NCBI GenBank assembly: GCA_023245935.1
Contig: JAHFJM010000003.1
Location: 101,070-165,069, forward strand
DNA length: 64,000 nucleotides
Origin: Candidatus Peribacteria bacterium
Lineage (GTDB): Bacteria > Patescibacteriota > Gracilibacteria > Peribacterales > Peribacteraceae
Direction of reading: 5' to 3'
How positions within the stretch are numbered: position 1 is the first letter of the stretch; each line of letters begins with the position of its first letter. The notes under the pieces are model-generated. The model did no database searches. It saw only the letters and a list, made by a program, of their open reading frames with translations, and had not been told where the DNA came from. Shown here piece by piece: positions 32,370 through 41,087 of this stretch. Made by a program: the position numbers and the translations under genes.

Positions 32370-33104
32370 ATGTCCCTCCTTTCCGTCCATCATCTCTCCC
32401 TCACGATCGGCGATCAGCCGATTCTTCGTGGGATCGATCTGGACATCGCGGAAGGCGAGGTGATCGGTGTGATTGGACCCAACGGCTCAGGCAAGACCAC
32501 ACTTTTCAACGTGCTCTCGGGCTTCTTGAAACCGACGCACGGAAAGATTCACTTCAAGAAAACGGATATGACAGCAATGCCAGCGTCCGAGCGTGCCCGG
32601 ATCGGCATCGGAAGAGTCTTTCAGAACTTCGGTATCTTCCGCGAGATGACACTCTCTGAGAACGTGCTTGTGGCACTCGAAGCGCTGCCGAAAGAGCAGC
32701 GACTCGTGCTCGGCGATTTGAAAAAAGCAGTGCATTCGACACTGAAGCTTGTGAATCTGGAAGATCATGCGAAGAGGAAGGCATCGTCACTCTCCGGTGG
32801 TCAGATGCGCCTCCTCGAAATCGCACGCACGCTCGTCTCCGGCAAAGAACTGTTTCTCCTCGATGAACCGACTGCAGGTGTGTCGCCAAAGATGACGGGG
32901 CAGATTGCGGATCTGATCCTCACACTCAAGAAACAGGGGAAGACTGTGCTGATCGTGGAGCACGATCTGCCGTTCATCCAGAAGATCTGCGATCGCGTGA
33001 TCGTTCTCGATGTCGGACAGGTGGTGTTGTCGGGAACGCCGGAGGAGGTGAGGGGAAACAGGAAGCTTAAAGAGCTGTATTTTGGGGCTGATCCGACGGA
33101 ATGA
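32370..33104 (+). CDS. livG: branched-chain amino-acid ABC transporter ATPase (LivG-like)
   Basis: ATP-binding subunit of a branched-chain amino-acid type importer. It shows Walker A GPNGSGKTT, a Q-loop region GRVFQNFGIF, signature LSGGQMRLLEIAR, Walker B LFLLDEP with TAGVSPKM (the LivG-type hallmark) and the switch His in VEHD. The start at 32370 is chosen because homology begins there; the upstream ATG at 32301 would add 23 residues reading through the palindrome. It is the first of four liv genes (livG-livK-livH-livM), and no second ATPase (livF) is present. Confidence 0.88.
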   Translation: MSLLSVHHLSLTIGDQPILRGIDLDIAEGEVIGVIGPNGSGKTTLFNVLSGFLKPTHGKIHFKKTDMTAMPASERARIGIGRVFQNFGIFREMTLSENVLVALEALPKEQRLVLGDLKKAVHSTLKLVNLEDHAKRKASSLSGGQMRLLEIARTLVSGKELFLLDEPTAGVSPKMTGQIADLILTLKKQGKTVLIVEHDLPFIQKICDRVIVLDVGQVVLSGTPEEVRGNRKLKELYFGADPTE

Positions 33105-33148
33105 CCCCCATCCTCGATCCTCCCCCCGAGGGGGGAAGGAAGCCCTGC
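33103..33148. repeat. GC-rich hairpin between livG and livK
   Basis: CCCCATCCTCGATCCTCCCCCC-GAG-GGGGGGAAGGAAG gives a six-pair G/C stem, starting at the livG stop codon. It resembles the GC-rich repeat family. A -10-like TATACAAT lies further down at about 33181, without a convincing -35, and may serve livK. Confidence 0.5.
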
Positions 33149-33223
33149 TTTGAGCAACTTTTTTGAGTTGTATTTTGTTATACAATCAGACTATTCTCCG
33201 ACTGATTCTTACCCCCATTTCTT

Positions 33224-34342
33224 ATGAAAAAAACTCTCGCTCTTGCTTCACTCCTGACACTTGCCCTCACGGCATGTGGCGGTCCGAAGACTGTTCGAAT
33301 CGGTTACATCGGTCCACTGACCGGTGACGCCGTATCGTACGGTGTCGATACACTCAATGGAGTACGCAATGCCGTGGATGAGGTGAATGCTGCAGGAGGT
33401 ATCGATGGTCGGCAGGTCGAACTTATTGCCGAAGACAGCAAATGCAACGGTGCCGATAGTGCAAGTGCGGTTCAGAAGCTCGTGAATGTAGATAAGGTTG
33501 TTGGCATTATCGGTGGTCAATGCAGTTCGGAAACGCTTGCGGCAGCTCCGATTGCCGAGGCTGGAAAAGTCGTGATGATTTCGCCGATTAGTTCCAATCC
33601 GGATATCACGACGGTCGGTGACTACATCTTCCGTGTGTACCCAAGCGATGCCCTCAAAGGAAAGGCGCTCGCAGCGTTCTTCACGAAGTCCGGATTCACG
33701 AAGGTGGCAATGATCAGCGAGAATACTGATTTTTGTCAGGGCGTTCGGTCGTCTGTGAAGAAAGATCTTCCGGCAGGTGTTGAGCTGGTTTTCGATGAGA
33801 ATGTTGATCCCGGAACGAAGGATTATCGAACGCTGATGACAAGACTGAAGAATATTAATTTCGATGTGATCATCCCGAATGGTCAGTCCGATGCGACGGT
33901 TGCGGAGATGGTAAAGCAGATGCGTGCTCTCGGTATGACACAACAGATTGTCGGTACGGATGTTGCCGATTCCGTCACACTCGGTGTCGTTGCCAAGGAA
34001 GCGGTTGAGGGTCTGAAAGTTCTCTCCGTGCCGTCTCTCGGCGAAGAGAATCCTGCAGCTGCAGCTTTTGCAACGAAATTCAGGCAGCAGTATGGTGAGC
34101 CGAAACAGACGATGTTCTTTGCAGCGCTTGCGTACGATGCAACGAATGTGATGCTCAAAAAGATCGGAGAGGCAGGCACCGGTGAAAAACTGAAGCAAGC
34201 TCTCTACGATCTAAAGGAGTATCAGGGTATTGCAGGAACATTCCATTTCGATAGCAACGGTGATGTCGTTGGCATTCCGTTTGCGATGAAGCAATTCAAG
34301 GACGGAAAACTCATGCAGTCGGAGATCGTTCCAATTCAGTAA
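33224..34342 (+). CDS. livK: branched-chain amino-acid ABC transporter substrate-binding lipoprotein (LivK-like)
   Basis: Periplasmic-binding-protein type I receptor of the importer. The N-terminus MKKTLALASLLTLALTACGG is a lipoprotein signal with lipobox LTAC, so the mature protein is anchored by Cys18. Family features include IGYIGPLTGD, NGVRNAVDEVNAAGGIDGR and VVGIIGGQCSS, the two-lobe Peripla_BP_6 fold. The length, 372 aa, is usual. The ligand (Leu, Ile, Val or another amino acid) cannot be read from sequence. A strong hairpin follows and could limit read-through to livH. Confidence 0.9.
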   Translation: MKKTLALASLLTLALTACGGPKTVRIGYIGPLTGDAVSYGVDTLNGVRNAVDEVNAAGGIDGRQVELIAEDSKCNGADSASAVQKLVNVDKVVGIIGGQCSSETLAAAPIAEAGKVVMISPISSNPDITTVGDYIFRVYPSDALKGKALAAFFTKSGFTKVAMISENTDFCQGVRSSVKKDLPAGVELVFDENVDPGTKDYRTLMTRLKNINFDVIIPNGQSDATVAEMVKQMRALGMTQQIVGTDVADSVTLGVVAKEAVEGLKVLSVPSLGEENPAAAAFATKFRQQYGEPKQTMFFAALAYDATNVMLKKIGEAGTGEKLKQALYDLKEYQGIAGTFHFDSNGDVVGIPFAMKQFKDGKLMQSEIVPIQ

Positions 34343-34360
34343 AAAATCGGATAGTAACCG

Positions 34361-34398
34361 GCGAATAGCGAATAGCAGCTTTGCTACTCGCTATTCGC
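34361..34398 (+). terminator. long hairpin between livK and livH
   Basis: GCGAATAGCGAATAGCA, a GCTT loop, then TGCTACTCGCTATTCGC: seventeen pairs with one mismatch, followed only by TTTACG. The left arm is itself a tandem heptamer (GCGAATA x2). A weak terminator or message-stabilising hairpin, since livH continues downstream. Confidence 0.55.
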
Positions 34399-34446
34399 TT
34401 TACGATGTATTCCAGTTTGCAGTAAACGATAGGTACAATCCTCTCT

Positions 34447-35322
34447 GTGCAGCTCCTCCTCAACGCCCTCATCGCAGGATCCTTTGCGGCTCTGCTCGCT
34501 TCAGGATTGTCGCTTGTGTATGGAGTGCTCGGGATCTTCAATATGGCACTCGGGCAAATTGCGCTTGTTGGAGGATTAACGACATGGTGGCTTGCGTCGG
34601 TACTGTCACTTCCGCTTCCCTTCGCGATTGTCGGGGGAATCGTCGTCACAGCACTCGTCACATGGTTCGGCTTCGAATTCTTCGTCGCTCCATACTATCG
34701 ACGTCATCGTTTCCTCCCGCTGGTGACAACGATTGCACTCAGTATGGTGCTCGATGGATTGATTCTTGCTCTCTTTCATGAAGAACCGAAGACGATTGCC
34801 GCAGGCTCGAGAACACTCCTGCATGTCGGTGATGCCTTGATGTCCTACCAACAGCTCACGCTCATTCTCCTTACGATTCTCTTCCTTGCTGTTCTCACGT
34901 GGGTGCTCGTCGCGACATCGTTCGGTCGCCGTATCCGGGCGACGGTGCAACATCCACTCGCTGCGGAAAGTCTTGGGATTCGTTCGGGACTTCTTCACCG
35001 TATTCTCTTCATCATGAGTGGAGTACTTGCCGGATTTGCCGGTATTTATATTGGTATTGATCAGAACCTCACGCCGACGATTGGTTTTGCAATCACAATC
35101 AAAGCGTATGCCGCACTCATTGCCGGTGGCAAGGACAGTCTCAAAGGCACGATTGTCTGCGCGTACCTCATTGCCCTCCTCGAACAGCTTGCCGTCGGTA
35201 TTCCGTGGTTCGGATTCTATATACCGTCCGGGTACCAGAGCAGTGTTGCATTGCTTGTCATCATCTTCATTCTTCTCCTGAAGCCTCAGGGTATCTTTGG
35301 TTCCCGTACCCGCATCGCATAG
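34447..35322 (+). CDS. livH: branched-chain amino-acid ABC transporter permease (LivH-like)
   Basis: Membrane subunit of the importer, BPD_transp_2 family. The start is GTG at 34447. The first helix reads LLNALIAGSFAALLASGLSLVYGVLGIFNMALGQ, typical of LivH, and the EAA-like loop AAESLGIRSGLLHR contacts the ATPase. About eight membrane segments are visible in 291 aa. The stop is four bases before the livM start, so the two permeases are cotranslated. Confidence 0.88.
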   Translation: MQLLLNALIAGSFAALLASGLSLVYGVLGIFNMALGQIALVGGLTTWWLASVLSLPLPFAIVGGIVVTALVTWFGFEFFVAPYYRRHRFLPLVTTIALSMVLDGLILALFHEEPKTIAAGSRTLLHVGDALMSYQQLTLILLTILFLAVLTWVLVATSFGRRIRATVQHPLAAESLGIRSGLLHRILFIMSGVLAGFAGIYIGIDQNLTPTIGFAITIKAYAALIAGGKDSLKGTIVCAYLIALLEQLAVGIPWFGFYIPSGYQSSVALLVIIFILLLKPQGIFGSRTRIA

Positions 35323-35326
35323 CTCT

Positions 35327-36181
35327 ATGAATTACTTGTTCCACATTCTCACGATGATCGGCATCGTACTGCCCAATATTCTTGGCTATAACCTTATCTT
35401 CGGACGAGGAAAGATTCTGCATTTCGGTCCCATCGCGGTAAGCCTGATGTCGGCGTACGCAATTTTCCTGACACAGCGGGCAACCGGCAGCTATCTTCTT
35501 GCGATTCCGGCAGGGCTTGCAGCATCTCTTTTCATTTCAGCATTCTTCGCATGGCTTGCACTCCGGCTCGACAGCGATGCGCTCGGCATTCTGACGATTG
35601 CGATGCATTTGGCTCTCCTCGCAGTTGTTCTAAACTGGATATCACTGACTCGCGGTGCTCTTGGCATCCCGCAGATTCCGAGGATGCAGGGGCTTTCAAC
35701 GCAGCCTGCGTTTACTTTCATAGCAATCACTATCGGTGTTCTCTGGGCTTTCCTGATGCATCATATTCATCGTTCTGGTCTCGGCAGACAACTGTCTGCA
35801 CTTGCCGAGAACCGAGCTCATGCAGAAGCCCTCGGCATCAGCAGAATGCGTGTCATTCTCTCTGCATTTCTGATTTCCGGCATCGGTGCTTTCTTCTCCG
35901 CCTTTCTCTATCCGCAGTATATTTCACTCCTGCATCCGAATGATTACCAATTCAAAGATCTCATTTTCTACGTGATGTGCGTCGTTGCGGGAGGACCGGG
36001 CTCGGTACGAGGCGTTGCCCTTGCGACCGCTTTGCTCACGTGCCTGCAGGAGGGGATTCGTTTTCTCCCGTTGCCGTACTCGCTAATCGGTCCCGTGCGG
36101 CTTATTGTTTTCGGATGTATTTTGATTGTTGCCGTGTACATCAGGAGGAGGGAAATTTTTCCTATGCAACGCACTGTGTAG
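35327..36181 (+). CDS. livM: branched-chain amino-acid ABC transporter permease (LivM-like)
   Basis: Second permease of the importer. I start at ATG 35327 (MNYLFHILTMIGIV), just after the livH stop; the longer frame would overlap livH. The loop AENRAHAEALGISRMRV is the ATPase-contact motif, followed by SAFLISGIGAFFSAFLYPQYISLLHP and VMCVVAGGPGSVRG, usual for LivM. The protein has about 284 residues and eight or nine helices. Its end overlaps the convergent trhO gene by 20 bases. Confidence 0.88.
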   Translation: MNYLFHILTMIGIVLPNILGYNLIFGRGKILHFGPIAVSLMSAYAIFLTQRATGSYLLAIPAGLAASLFISAFFAWLALRLDSDALGILTIAMHLALLAVVLNWISLTRGALGIPQIPRMQGLSTQPAFTFIAITIGVLWAFLMHHIHRSGLGRQLSALAENRAHAEALGISRMRVILSAFLISGIGAFFSAFLYPQYISLLHPNDYQFKDLIFYVMCVVAGGPGSVRGVALATALLTCLQEGIRFLPLPYSLIGPVRLIVFGCILIVAVYIRRREIFPMQRTV

Positions 36182-37025
36182 CCGGTGTCGCATGCATCTT
36201 GCAGTACCCCTCACACGTCGGTTCACATGCTTCACAGCACAGAAATAAGCTGTGGCAGGGCTGGAAGCGGCAATCGAGATACCGATCGCACGGCTGGTTG
36301 CAGAAGTTGCAATTCGAGATGAATCGCTGGGGCAGCTTTCCGGGGAAGCGCAGCGTCATCCGGTCGTCGAAGACGAAGCACGAGCCTTCAAAGAAGCCAT
36401 CGGGGAATTTTTCGCAGTAGGTCACGATCCCGCCTTCGAGCTGGCGAACATCGGTGAAGCCATGCAACTTGAGAAGCGCGCTCGCTCTCTCGCAGCGAAT
36501 GCCTCCCGTGCAGTACGTGACTGTGCGGCGATGCTTGTACGGTTCCAAATCCGCAAGAAACTTCGGAAGATCTCTGAAGTTCTCCATCGTGAGTGTTTTC
36601 GCATTCCGAAAGCGACCGATTGCCGCTTCGTAGTCATTGCGCATGTCGAGAAGCACGAGGTCTTCATTCCGTTCCAGCGCTGCATGCAGCTCTTCCGGCG
36701 TGATGTACGGTGCCGCTTCTTTCGCACTCACGGCTTGTCGAAGCGTGACGACTTCGGGTCTTTGGCGCACGAAGAGCTTCTTGAAGGGATGTCCGTCACT
36801 GAGGGATTCTTTAAAAACGATTCCGGAGAATAGGGGATGTTCACCAAGCGCACACTTGTACTTCTCGATGTTTTCTTTCGTTCCCGAGCACGTTCCATTA
36901 ATGCCTTCGGAACTGATATAAATTCGCCCTTTCAGCTCCAGAGACTGTGCAAGCGCTCTGTGTTTCGTCGTTTCCTGCTCCGCATTCGGAATATCGACAT
37001 ACTTGTAGTAGAGGAGGACATGCAT
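36162..37025 (-). CDS. trhO: rhodanese-domain tRNA uridine hydroxylase (TrhO/YceA, UPF0176)
   Basis: Family members hydroxylate uridine 34 of certain tRNAs to ho5U. N-terminal part: RIYISSEGINGTCSG and SDGHPFKKLFVRQRPEVV. Central rhodanese domain: LLDMRNDYEAAIGRF and the active-site loop YCTGGIRCERAS with Cys. Cys-rich tail (CNFCNQPCDRYLDC, LCCEACEPTCEGYC) suits a metal knuckle. Length 287 aa is close to the family. It is divergent from the SDR gene, 22 bases apart, with the palindrome ATGATATCAT (37032-37041) between them. Confidence 0.87.
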   Translation of the reverse strand: MHVLLYYKYVDIPNAEQETTKHRALAQSLELKGRIYISSEGINGTCSGTKENIEKYKCALGEHPLFSGIVFKESLSDGHPFKKLFVRQRPEVVTLRQAVSAKEAAPYITPEELHAALERNEDLVLLDMRNDYEAAIGRFRNAKTLTMENFRDLPKFLADLEPYKHRRTVTYCTGGIRCERASALLKLHGFTDVRQLEGGIVTYCEKFPDGFFEGSCFVFDDRMTLRFPGKLPQRFISNCNFCNQPCDRYLDCRFQPCHSLFLCCEACEPTCEGYCKMHATPATQCVA

Positions 37026-37047
37026 ACGAACATGATATCATCGCTTT

Positions 37048-37794
37048 GTGAAAGCTTATACCCTCATCACCGGCGCAAGCTCCGGCATCGGCGAAGCGAC
37101 CGCAAGGCGTTTTGCGAAAGAGGGGAGGAACCTGATCCTGATTGCGCGGCGTGAGGAGCGACTGAGAAAACTCGCAACAGAACTGAAGAAATCCGGAAGT
37201 GACGTGAGTGTTCATGCATGCGATATCACCGATCACGGCGCACTCGAAGATTTGTTTCGAAAGCTTCAGGATCAGCAGATCGACGTCGTCGTGAATAACG
37301 CGGGACTCGCGCTCGGAACAGAATCATTCGATCGGTACGATTTTAAAGACATCCAAACGATGATCGATACCAATATCACGGCGTTCATGAAGATCGCGCA
37401 TCTTTCGCTTCCGCTCCTCAAAAAAACCAAAGGACACTTGATCAATCTTGGCAGTATTGCGGGAAAAGAAACCTATGCAGGCGGCACCGTGTACTGTGCG
37501 ACGAAGCATTTCGTACACGCGTTCACGGGCGGGCTCCGGAAGGATCTGCTCGGTTCCGGCGTGCGCGTGACGACGATCGAACCGGGACGCGTCGAAACTG
37601 AGTTTTCCGTCGTGCGTCTGAAAGGGGATGCAGCGAAGGCGAAGAAAGTGTACGAAGGCTACAGACCGCTTCTGCCTGCGGACATTGCCGATGCGATCTG
37701 GTACGCGGTCAGTCGTCCGTCGCACGTGAACATTGAAGAAATGCTCGTAATGCCGACGGATCAGGCAGGACTGAACGTGAAGCTCAGTGCGTAG
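37048..37794 (+). CDS. SDR-family oxidoreductase (YdfG-like)
   Basis: A classical short-chain dehydrogenase. Cofactor motif TGASSGIGEATA; the LIARREERL stretch suggests NADP preference; NNAG; catalytic Ser in NLGSIAGKETY and YCATK with the Tyr/Lys pair; PGRVETEF. The C-terminus EEMLVMPTDQAGLNV is like YdfG, which oxidises 3-hydroxy acids such as L-allo-threonine and serine. The start is GTG 37048. Its end overlaps the convergent DCC gene by 11 bases. The exact substrate is not certain. Confidence 0.85.
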   Translation: MKAYTLITGASSGIGEATARRFAKEGRNLILIARREERLRKLATELKKSGSDVSVHACDITDHGALEDLFRKLQDQQIDVVVNNAGLALGTESFDRYDFKDIQTMIDTNITAFMKIAHLSLPLLKKTKGHLINLGSIAGKETYAGGTVYCATKHFVHAFTGGLRKDLLGSGVRVTTIEPGRVETEFSVVRLKGDAAKAKKVYEGYRPLLPADIADAIWYAVSRPSHVNIEEMLVMPTDQAGLNVKLSA

Positions 37795-38137
37795 TGCGGT
37801 GGCTTGCTACCCATTCGTAGATTGTTTCCCCGATCCACGAGACTCCCGGAACGTACAGAAACGGTGCGAGGATCCAGAGGAGGGGAAGCGCAAAGCAGAG
37901 TCTTCGGAAAGCGAAAAATCCTTTTCTGAATGTTCCATCCTGCAGCTTGATATGCATTGCCGCATTCAGTTTCTCGAAGCTTATTTCCGGAGCGTAGTGA
38001 TTTCTCACTGCAGGATCGTGCAGATTTTCAAATTGCAGCACGGAGAACCAATCGAGTGCATGCAGGATCTTCATACTGCTTTTGCAGAGCCCGCAACGAC
38101 CGTCGTAGAGGAGAACGATGGGGGAGGTTGTTGTCAT
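37784..38137 (-). CDS. DCC-family thiol-disulfide oxidoreductase-like protein (DUF393)
   Basis: A small protein of the DCC family with the defining motif YDGRCGLCKSS, placing two cysteines in a thioredoxin-like CxxC position. A hydrophobic stretch (CFALPLLWILAPFLYVPG) near the C-terminus may contact the membrane. It follows the SulP gene by 13 bases and is likely the last gene of a methyltransferase-sulP-dcc operon. The inverted repeat TGTCAT-GGG-ATGACA (38132-38146) covers its start codon and could limit initiation. Redox function is known only by family. Confidence 0.82.
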   Translation of the reverse strand: MTTTSPIVLLYDGRCGLCKSSMKILHALDWFSVLQFENLHDPAVRNHYAPEISFEKLNAAMHIKLQDGTFRKGFFAFRRLCFALPLLWILAPFLYVPGVSWIGETIYEWVASHRTTH

Positions 38138-38150
38138 GGGATGACAGTGG

Positions 38151-39803
38151 CTATTTCCCCGCTTTCGTCAGCGGAAATCCGAGTGCGGTGAGAGCATCGG
38201 TCGTGCTGCCGAACACGCTGCCGTTTTGCATTTTCTCCCGGTACCAACGTACTTTCGAGAGCATCGGAGCGATCGATTCGCCGACGCCGGTCAGAATCAC
38301 TTTCCTCTCCCTGCTCTTCGCTTCTTTGATGATGTCCGCGAGTGTTTCGACTCCGTCGATATCGATGTAGAAGAGATTGCGGAGACTGAGGATGATCGTG
38401 TGACATCCGCGCAGCGATCGAATCGTGGATGCGTGTGCGATGCCGTTGAAGTACGTCAGTTCCCCGGCGAAACGGTACACGGTGATGTCTCCGTGATCCT
38501 CAAGCTCTTTGAGTTTTGTTTGAGGCACGCGTGCAACCATGCGTTTGTCTCGATGAATCGTAACCTCGCTCTGACCTTTGGAAAGTTGTTGCAGGAAGAG
38601 GAGCATTGCGACGGTGGAACCGGCGAGAATGCCGACGAGAGGATCGACCACCACCGTGAGCGCCGCGACGATGATCGAGAGGAAGAACATCGTCTTATCC
38701 ATCGTGAAGAGATTTCGGTAGTGCTCGAGTCCGATCATGCGGATTGCGACGTACATCAGGATCGATGCGACGACTGCGAGCGGAAGGTACTGGAAGCCCT
38801 GGAAGAGGAAGAACGAGAGGACGAGTACGAAGAGCGCATTCAGCCCGGAAGCGACCTTGGACGTTGCACCGCTCTTGATGTTCAGTGCCGTTCTCGCAAG
38901 CACGCCCGTAGCCGGGAGCCCTCCGACGAGACCGGAGAGGACGTTCGCGACGCCGAGACCGAACATCTCTTTCCGCTGATCGAATGGTTTCTCCGCTCTT
39001 GCCATCGAGTCGGCGATCTTCGCCGAGAGCAGGGTTTCAAGCATTGCGACGATTGCGGTGGTGAGGACTGCACTGAGAAATTTCGTATTGATCGCAGGAA
39101 GTTCGAAGTGAGGAATTGCGATGAGCTCGGCTTTGAATGTGCCGTACTTGTCGAAGAGCGTTGCAATATTCAGATGGATCCACCCGACGTTCGCCGCGTA
39201 ACCGATCGTAATCCCGATGATGGCAACGATCACGGGTCCGGGAACGCGAGGAACGAATTTCGCAAGGAGGAACAGAGCGATGAAGCAGAGAAGGAAGAGT
39301 GAAAACGACGTCGGATCAGTCTGACCGATCGAAGACAGCGATTCGACGACGTTGCGGATGAGCGTGTCATGAGCCGGAAGCTTGGGGAGCCCGAGTGCGG
39401 CATTCAGCTGTCCGAGCCCGATGATGAACGCGACACCGAGCGTGAACCCGTGTACGACCGCGGATGGAATGAAGACGATGTACTTGTCCCATTTGAGGGC
39501 GTAGCAGATCAGAATCAGGATGCCGGTGAGGATCGCGAGCATCGGAAGACTCTCGACGCCGAAGGAGAGTGCGTATGCCGTCAGGATGCCGGAGAGCGCT
39601 CCTGCAGGACCGATGACATTGAAGCGGCTGCCTGAAAAAACTGCGGCGGCAAGTCCCGCCCAGATCGCGGTGATGATGCCCATGATCGGTCTCGCACCCG
39701 AGGCGATCGCGAGTGACAGCGAGAGCGGGATCGAGATCAGCGCAACATTCAGTCCCGCTTTCCAGTTTTCCCGAACCAGCCGAAGTGACGAGGAAGAAGA
39801 CAT
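38151..39803 (-). CDS. SulP-family anion transporter with STAS domain
   Basis: An inner-membrane anion carrier of the SulP (SLC26) family, which moves sulfate, bicarbonate or related anions, often with Na+ or H+. Membrane part, residues about 20-410: LNVALISIPLSLSLAIASGARPI, the SRFNVIGPAGALSGILTAY sulfate-transporter region, and GLVGGLPATGVLARTALN. C-terminal STAS domain, residues about 430-550, with SLRNLFYIDIDGVETLADI. At 550 aa it is of normal size. The anion cannot be decided. It is four bases downstream of the methyltransferase gene. Confidence 0.88.
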   Translation of the reverse strand: MSSSSSLRLVRENWKAGLNVALISIPLSLSLAIASGARPIMGIITAIWAGLAAAVFSGSRFNVIGPAGALSGILTAYALSFGVESLPMLAILTGILILICYALKWDKYIVFIPSAVVHGFTLGVAFIIGLGQLNAALGLPKLPAHDTLIRNVVESLSSIGQTDPTSFSLFLLCFIALFLLAKFVPRVPGPVIVAIIGITIGYAANVGWIHLNIATLFDKYGTFKAELIAIPHFELPAINTKFLSAVLTTAIVAMLETLLSAKIADSMARAEKPFDQRKEMFGLGVANVLSGLVGGLPATGVLARTALNIKSGATSKVASGLNALFVLVLSFFLFQGFQYLPLAVVASILMYVAIRMIGLEHYRNLFTMDKTMFFLSIIVAALTVVVDPLVGILAGSTVAMLLFLQQLSKGQSEVTIHRDKRMVARVPQTKLKELEDHGDITVYRFAGELTYFNGIAHASTIRSLRGCHTIILSLRNLFYIDIDGVETLADIIKEAKSRERKVILTGVGESIAPMLSKVRWYREKMQNGSVFGSTTDALTALGFPLTKAGK

Positions 39804-39807
39804 ATTT

Positions 39808-41040
39808 TTACTTGCTTGGCATCAGCAGCACAATCTCCCTTCCGACGAACTGATCGTTTCTTCGGTACAGGAGCGACAGACGATCGGGCAGCCAACCGGA
39901 GACGTGCGGTGGCATCACGGTGCGGTACCCGCACTCGGTGATGGTTGTCGCGATTTTCTTGAGTGGCATCATCTTCTTCTGCGCGTACCAGACGGGTATG
40001 GTCATCACGATCGGAGTACCGGGAAGAGACGCTCTGCAGTTTTGCAGAAACCCTGCAGCGAGATCGTCACTGTCACGCATATATTTTTCGATATCTTTGA
40101 CCGTTGGTCGATCCGAGAGCGAGGGACCGAGCGAACCTTCCGTCACGATGACGTCCGGTATCGTCTTTGAAAGATCGAACGGTTTCATTGCATCCTGTTT
40201 CCAGACGGTGCTTGCAGTGTCTTTCTTGAGAATCTTGTAGGTCTTTCTCGTCCACTCGATGTTCTTCTCGCAGCCGTTCACGGCTTTCAGCGACACATCG
40301 GACGCAAGGACGGTGTTTCCGCGAATCAAACATTCGATGGGGATGACGCCTGTTCCGCAGAACGGATCGAAGACAGTAGAGCTTTGAGCTTTGAGCTTTG
40401 AGCTTTGAGTGACGAGGTACTGACCGAAGTTCAGCAATATTTGTGCCAATTTTGGCGGAAGCAAGCCAACAGTCGTGTCCCGCACCGGTTTGCCGATGTC
40501 GCGAAGCGTGTAGGCTTTCACGTTCTGAGCGGCAACCGTCCGTCCGATCCACAGATCGTGTTTCTCCCGGATAATGGTCAGCTCGCAGCCCTTCTTCGGA
40601 TCAAGCAGCCCTTCATCATGGAGCACGATCGGCTTCGCCGCCTCGCGCTCGTTTCCGACGTACCGGCTCGGGACACCTTTCTTCTTGAGTCCGTTCTTGC
40701 ACGCACGGAAGAGTTCTTTCCCTTCCCTCGGCGGAATGCCCACAAGCCGAAGCGAAAATGTCGCCTTTCCCTTCACACTTGCGAGTTCCGCTGCAAGAAG
40801 TGCCGGAACATCGTTCAGTGTCACTACGGAGTTCCCCGTAATGCGTTTGGCGATAAGAATCGTGCCTCCGAGACGATTCAGAAAATCCTGTGTCAGTTCT
40901 TCGTTCGTCTCGAACGTGAGGAATTGGTTGCTGAGAAGGGCTTTCTTCTCCAAATCGGGAAGGAGTGCAGAGAGTTCTGCAGTCGAGATCGTCGGATTAT
41001 TTCCAAGAAGTGCGGCGTAGGTGTGCATGCCTGAGAGCAT
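39808..41040 (-). CDS. Trm11/TrmG10-like RNA methyltransferase
   Basis: The N-terminus (YAALLGNNPTISTAELSALL) and a middle region like the THUMP part of TrmG10/Trm11 proteins are followed by a Rossmann methyltransferase. SAM motif I is intact as VFDPFCGTGVIPIE, with VLASDVS behind it. Motif IV, normally D/N-PPY, reads VTEGSLGPSLS instead. A heptamer satellite places SSKLKAQSS right before motif I. The start at 41040 follows the pyrimidine tract ACTTCTCTCT; ATG at 41028 is an alternative. Methylation of tRNA guanosine is likely by family but not proven. Confidence 0.72.
   Translation of the reverse strand: MLSGMHTYAALLGNNPTISTAELSALLPDLEKKALLSNQFLTFETNEELTQDFLNRLGGTILIAKRITGNSVVTLNDVPALLAAELASVKGKATFSLRLVGIPPREGKELFRACKNGLKKKGVPSRYVGNEREAAKPIVLHDEGLLDPKKGCELTIIREKHDLWIGRTVAAQNVKAYTLRDIGKPVRDTTVGLLPPKLAQILLNFGQYLVTQSSKLKAQSSTVFDPFCGTGVIPIECLIRGNTVLASDVSLKAVNGCEKNIEWTRKTYKILKKDTASTVWKQDAMKPFDLSKTIPDVIVTEGSLGPSLSDRPTVKDIEKYMRDSDDLAAGFLQNCRASLPGTPIVMTIPVWYAQKKMMPLKKIATTITECGYRTVMPPHVSGWLPDRLSLLYRRNDQFVGREIVLLMPSK
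40380..40407 (-). repeat. heptamer satellite AGCTTTG x4 in the methyltransferase gene
   Basis: Four perfect 7-base units, on the coding strand CAAAGCT, encoding SSKLKAQSS between the helix ILLNFGQYLVTQ and SAM motif I. Same unit and same peptide as in giant gene 1. Confidence 0.9.
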
Positions 41041-41056
41041 AGAGAGAAGTACCGTT

Positions 41057-41087
41057 AAAAAAAAGACCCTGACGGGTCTTTGTTTTT
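41057..41087 (-). terminator. intrinsic terminator at the end of the 41 kb non-coding region
   Basis: AAAGACCC-TGAC-GGGTCTTT stem with eight A on the plus strand (U-run on the minus-strand transcript) at one side and TTTGTTTTT on the other. It can work both ways. For minus transcription it would end an RNA just before the methyltransferase gene. Confidence 0.75.

Noticed and set aside
38226-39302. 358-codon plus ORF opposite the SulP gene
   Set aside because: Highly charged with no domain; the minus strand has a complete SulP transporter.
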